Part shown: positions 61,865-64,000 of the stretch, in pieces
Numbering within the stretch: position 1 is the first letter of the stretch
Layout: every line of letters starts with the position of its first letter
Assembly: GCF_004803635.1 (NCBI RefSeq)
Contig: NZ_SSWX01000008.1
Location: 119,744 to 183,743, forward strand
Direction: 5' to 3'
From: Lampropedia aestuarii
GTDB taxonomy: Bacteria > Pseudomonadota > Gammaproteobacteria > Burkholderiales > Burkholderiaceae_C
Length of the DNA stretch: 64,000 bases
The notes under the pieces: generated by a model
What the model was told of the DNA's origin: nothing
The model's database searches: none
What the model saw: only the letters and a program-made list of their open reading frames with translations
Made by a program: the position numbers and the translations under genes

Positions 61865-62560
61865 ATGAGCCCAAACACCTCCACCCCTTACCGCATTGCC
61901 CCATCAATTTTGTCTGCCGACTTCGCCCGCTTGGGCGAAGAGGTCAAAAACGTCATCGACGCCGGCGCCGACTGGATTCACTTCGATGTGATGGACAACC
62001 ACTATGTCCCCAACCTCACTTTTGGCCCAATGATTTGCAAGGCGTTGCGCCCGCATGCAAAAAAAGCCGATGGCACGGCTGTGCCCATTGATGTGCATTT
62101 GATGATCTCACCTGTGGATGCACTGGCCGCTGAGTTTGCCGATGCAGGTGCGGACCTGATCAGCTTTCACCCAGATGCGAGCGGGCACGTGCATCGCAGC
62201 ATCCAAGCCATCAAAGCCAAAGGCTGTCAGGCCGGTTTGGTATTCAATCCAGCCACACCGCTGGATGTACTCGACTGGGTCATCGATGATCTGGATTTGA
62301 TCCTGATCATGAGCGTCAACCCCGGTTTTGGTGGGCAAGGCTTTATCGATTCGGCTTTGCGTAAACTGGAACAAGCGCGCAAACGCATCAATGCGACAGG
62401 CAAAGACATTCGCCTGGAAATTGATGGTGGTGTCAAAGTCAGCAATATCCGCCAAATTGCCGATGCTGGCGCCGACACCTTTGTGGCTGGCAGTGCTATT
62501 TTTAACACCCCAGACTACCGCGACGTGATTGGGAAGATGCGCCAAGAATTGGCGGCGTAA
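61865..62560 (+). CDS. rpe: Ribulose-phosphate 3-epimerase
   Basis: The 231-aa TIM-barrel enzyme starts [20 protein letters not shown], has [20 protein letters not shown] (catalytic Asp and metal His), [19 protein letters not shown] and [17 protein letters not shown], with a second catalytic Asp in RLEIDGGV. It interconverts ribulose- and xylulose-5-phosphate in the pentose phosphate or Calvin cycle. The open frame extends upstream to 61619 but runs through apaG; the ATG at 61865 matches relatives. gph and trp genes, often next to rpe, are absent. Confidence 0.96.
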   Translation: MSPNTSTPYRIAPSILSADFARLGEEVKNVIDAGADWIHFDVMDNHYVPNLTFGPMICKALRPHAKKADGTAVPIDVHLMISPVDALAAEFADAGADLISFHPDASGHVHRSIQAIKAKGCQAGLVFNPATPLDVLDWVIDDLDLILIMSVNPGFGGQGFIDSALRKLEQARKRINATGKDIRLEIDGGVKVSNIRQIADAGADTFVAGSAIFNTPDYRDVIGKMRQELAA

Positions 62561-62586
62561 TGGATTGAACCCGTTGTGCAGGTGTG

Positions 62587-62613
62587 CCGCGTTGCCTGTT
62601 CTAGGCAACGCGG
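62587..62613. terminator. Hairpin downstream of rpe
   Basis: CCGCGTTGCCT at 62587-62597 pairs perfectly with AGGCAACGCGG at 62603-62613. No T-run follows directly. Together with the large palindrome 50 bases on, it probably ends rpe transcripts. Confidence 0.6.
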
Positions 62614-62662
62614 CCTGCTGCAATGCAAGTGCAGTGGCGCGACAGACTACATACCAACGCCA

Positions 62663-62721
62663 ATCCCATGCAAAAACGCAGCGTCACATGCTTGGCATGG
62701 CGCTGCGTTTTTACATGGGAT
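62663..62721. terminator. 59-base near-perfect palindrome between rpe and nusG
   Basis: The 21-base arm at 62663-62683 (ATCCCATG, C, then AAAAACGCAGCG) pairs with CGCTGCGTTTTT, A, CATGGGAT at 62701-62721, with one mismatch. The loop contains a further CATGC/GCATG stem. Runs of five T lie inside the arms for both directions, so it can terminate the convergent rpe and nusG transcripts. It is unusually long for a terminator. Confidence 0.75.
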
Positions 62722-62780
62722 ATGGACAGGTTTTGGCGCGCTATGCATCAGGCACCAAAACCACTCCAGCACCGGCTGGC

Positions 62781-63371
62781 TTAGGTTTTCTCGACCTGGC
62801 CAAACTCCAACTCGACCGGTGTCGAACGGCCAAAAATCATCACAGACACGCGCAAGCGGCTGCGTTCGTAGTTGACCTCTTCAACGCTGCCATTGAAGTC
62901 TGCAAACGGACCTTCTTTGACACGCACCAGCTCGCCCACGGTGAACTCGGTTTTGTGGCGTGGTTTTTCGCCACCCTCTTGCATCTGAGTGACGATTTTT
63001 TGCACTTCAGCTTCAGAGATAGGTGCCGGCTTATTACGACCACCGCCAACAAAACCCGTGACTTTGCTGGTTTGCTTGACCAAATGCCATGTTTCATCGT
63101 CCATGACCATCTCGACAAACACATAGCCAGGAAACAGCTTGCGCTCAGTCGTTTTACGTTGGCCGTTTTTGACTTCAACCACTTCTTCAGTCGGCACCAA
63201 AATACGGCCAAACTTGGTCGACATACCAGCACGAGCGACACGCTCGGCGATATTGCGCTCAACAGCTTTTTCCATGCCAGAGTAGGCATGCACGATATAC
63301 CACTGCTTGGCAAAGCCTTCTGCAGCAGGTGTCGGTGTTTCTGGAACCGGTGTTTGCTCAACTTCTGACAT
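62781..63371 (-). CDS. nusG: Transcription termination/antitermination protein NusG
   Basis: The 196-aa protein has a NusG NTD ([51 protein letters not shown]) and a KOW domain ([20 protein letters not shown]). NusG binds RNA polymerase, couples it to ribosomes and to Rho. The start at 63371 has GGAGGA upstream and overlaps the secE stop by one base (TAATG). rplK, which nearly always follows, is absent here: the convergent rpe gene lies downstream instead. Confidence 0.96.
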   Translation of the reverse strand: MSEVEQTPVPETPTPAAEGFAKQWYIVHAYSGMEKAVERNIAERVARAGMSTKFGRILVPTEEVVEVKNGQRKTTERKLFPGYVFVEMVMDDETWHLVKQTSKVTGFVGGGRNKPAPISEAEVQKIVTQMQEGGEKPRHKTEFTVGELVRVKEGPFADFNGSVEEVNYERSRLRVSVMIFGRSTPVELEFGQVEKT

Positions 63372-63757
63372 TAATTCCTCCAACCCAACAGTAAATCAAA
63401 AATTATCCAACCCACAGTTGTATCGGTCAACCAAAGGAATAGCGCCATCACAATCGCAAACGCAAACACGTAGCCAGTCATTTGGACAGCTTCTTTGCGT
63501 GTGGGCCAGACAACTTTTTTCAGCTCATTCCATGAGTCTTTGACATAGCCCACAAAATCACGGCCTGGATTGGACCACAGGAACGCGCCTGCAGCCAACA
63601 ACAAACCAATCACCAAAACCAGCCATTGCACCCATGGGCCCAGCGCTGCCGACATATAAAACGCCACGATAGCGCCAATAACCAACACTGCGGCGGCTGC
63701 AAGCTTGAATGTACTAGCGCCAGAACCAACGGTTTCGACCTGCGAAGATGCAGCCAT
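63371..63757 (-). CDS. secE: Preprotein translocase subunit SecE
   Basis: The 128-aa protein has three hydrophobic segments and the signature [20 protein letters not shown] near the last helix, typical of SecE, the clamp subunit of SecYEG. It carries additional N-terminal helices as in most gamma- and betaproteobacteria. It is translationally coupled to nusG by a one-base overlap and follows tRNA-Trp and tuf. Confidence 0.95.
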   Translation of the reverse strand: MAASSQVETVGSGASTFKLAAAAVLVIGAIVAFYMSAALGPWVQWLVLVIGLLLAAGAFLWSNPGRDFVGYVKDSWNELKKVVWPTRKEAVQMTGYVFAFAIVMALFLWLTDTTVGWIIFDLLLGWRN

Positions 63758-63805
63758 GTTTCCACTCCACGTTCAGACTAAACCAAACAGTATATTCATA
63801 CACAA

Positions 63806-63832
63806 AACCCGCCAACTTAGGGCGGGTTCTTT
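63806..63832 (-). terminator. Terminator-like hairpin between tRNA-Trp and secE
   Basis: On the minus strand AACCCGCC pairs with GGCGGGTT, followed by TTGTG. It may separate the tuf/tRNA transcript from secE-nusG or attenuate read-through. Confidence 0.7.
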
Positions 63833-63861
63833 TCAATCAAGAGAGGCTGCAACACCACTCT

Positions 63862-63937
63862 TGGCAGGGGCAGTAGGAATCGAACCTACAACCTTCGGTT
63901 TTGGAGACCGACGCTCTGCCAATTGAGCTATACCCCT
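63862..63937 (-). tRNA. tRNA-Trp (anticodon CCA)
   Basis: On the minus strand the 76-base sequence folds as a cloverleaf: acceptor AGGGGTA with TGCCCCT, D-arm GCTCAATTGGCAGAGC, anticodon loop CTCCAAA with anticodon CCA, T-arm GTAGGTTCGATTCCTAC, encoded 3' CCA. Position between tuf and secE is the standard proteobacterial arrangement. Confidence 0.96.
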
Positions 63938-63965
63938 AAGAATTCAATTCAGATGCAATCGCAAA

Positions 63966-64000
63966 TTATGCAATGATCTTGGCAACCACGCCAGCGCCGA
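63966..64000 (-). CDS. tuf: Elongation factor Tu, last codons (5' part beyond window)
   Basis: On the minus strand from the window edge the codons read Gly-Ala-Gly-Val-Val-Ala-Lys-Ile-Ile-Ala then TAA (63966-63968), the usual C-terminus of EF-Tu (VGAGVVAKII). Only these codons are in the window. The location upstream of tRNA-Trp, secE and nusG is that of tufB. The rest of the gene lies beyond 64000. Confidence 0.85.
   Translation of the reverse strand, partial: GAGVVAKIIA

Overview
The window looks like a chromosomal segment of a betaproteobacterium, most likely a Comamonadaceae-type member of the Burkholderiales. This is judged from gene content and protein character (HprK, Fur next to BamE, the YpjD/PP0621/PilS trio, an Ala/Lys-rich H1-like protein, GroESL with CIRCE). 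No species is assigned. Base composition is moderate, with a few AT-rich intergenic stretches.

Layout: (1) 1-12.3 kb: the 3' end of lgt, an IS3-family remnant, then a two-gene block on the minus strand. The block encodes a 1114-aa protein and a 2123-aa DEAH helicase with a DUF1998-type C-terminus, and I read it as a type III Druantia-like anti-phage system. It is bounded on the other side by two opposed, damaged IS5-family copies. (2) 12.3-26.7 kb: housekeeping and membrane genes (yciA, an SPFH protein with an HTH tail, a zinc-ribbon membrane protein, a GGDEF/EAL protein, lptE, leuS, ffh, ypjD, a PP0621-like gene, pilS). (3) 26.8-28.8 kb: three secreted or surface proteins (CTERM-like, collagen-like, tail-collar-like). 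(4) 29-38 kb: a proteostasis block (clpB, groES-groEL, htpX) with sigma-32-like promoters and a CIRCE operator. (5) 38-49.5 kb: maeB behind a structured leader, secB, gpsA, a LysE exporter, an orphan response regulator, hprK, CopD and MOSC proteins, fur, bamE, dapB, and a small HhH protein. (6) 49.5-55.6 kb: a flavin monooxygenase, coaE, and the type IV pilus operon pilB-pilC-pilD. (7) 56.4-60.1 kb: a 1237-aa DUF11-repeat protein with an IPTL-CTERM tail. (8) 60.3-64 kb: thiL, apaG, rpe, nusG, secE, tRNA-Trp and the last codons of tuf.

Two themes cross the whole window. First, a family of short non-coding inverted-repeat elements (full copy 14079-14344, shorter copies and solo ends elsewhere) has ends resembling those of the IS5-family element at 11462-12304, so they look like MITEs moved by that transposase. 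Second, several normally stable neighbourhoods are broken (nusG without rplK, lptE without holA, pilS without pilR, hprK without ptsN). Some of these breaks coincide with element ends or large palindromes, which suggests a much-rearranged genome.

Functional links visible here: PilB/PilC/PilD with PilS for type IV pili; SecB, SecE, Ffh, Lgt, LptE and BamE for envelope traffic; ClpB, GroESL and HtpX for stress proteostasis.
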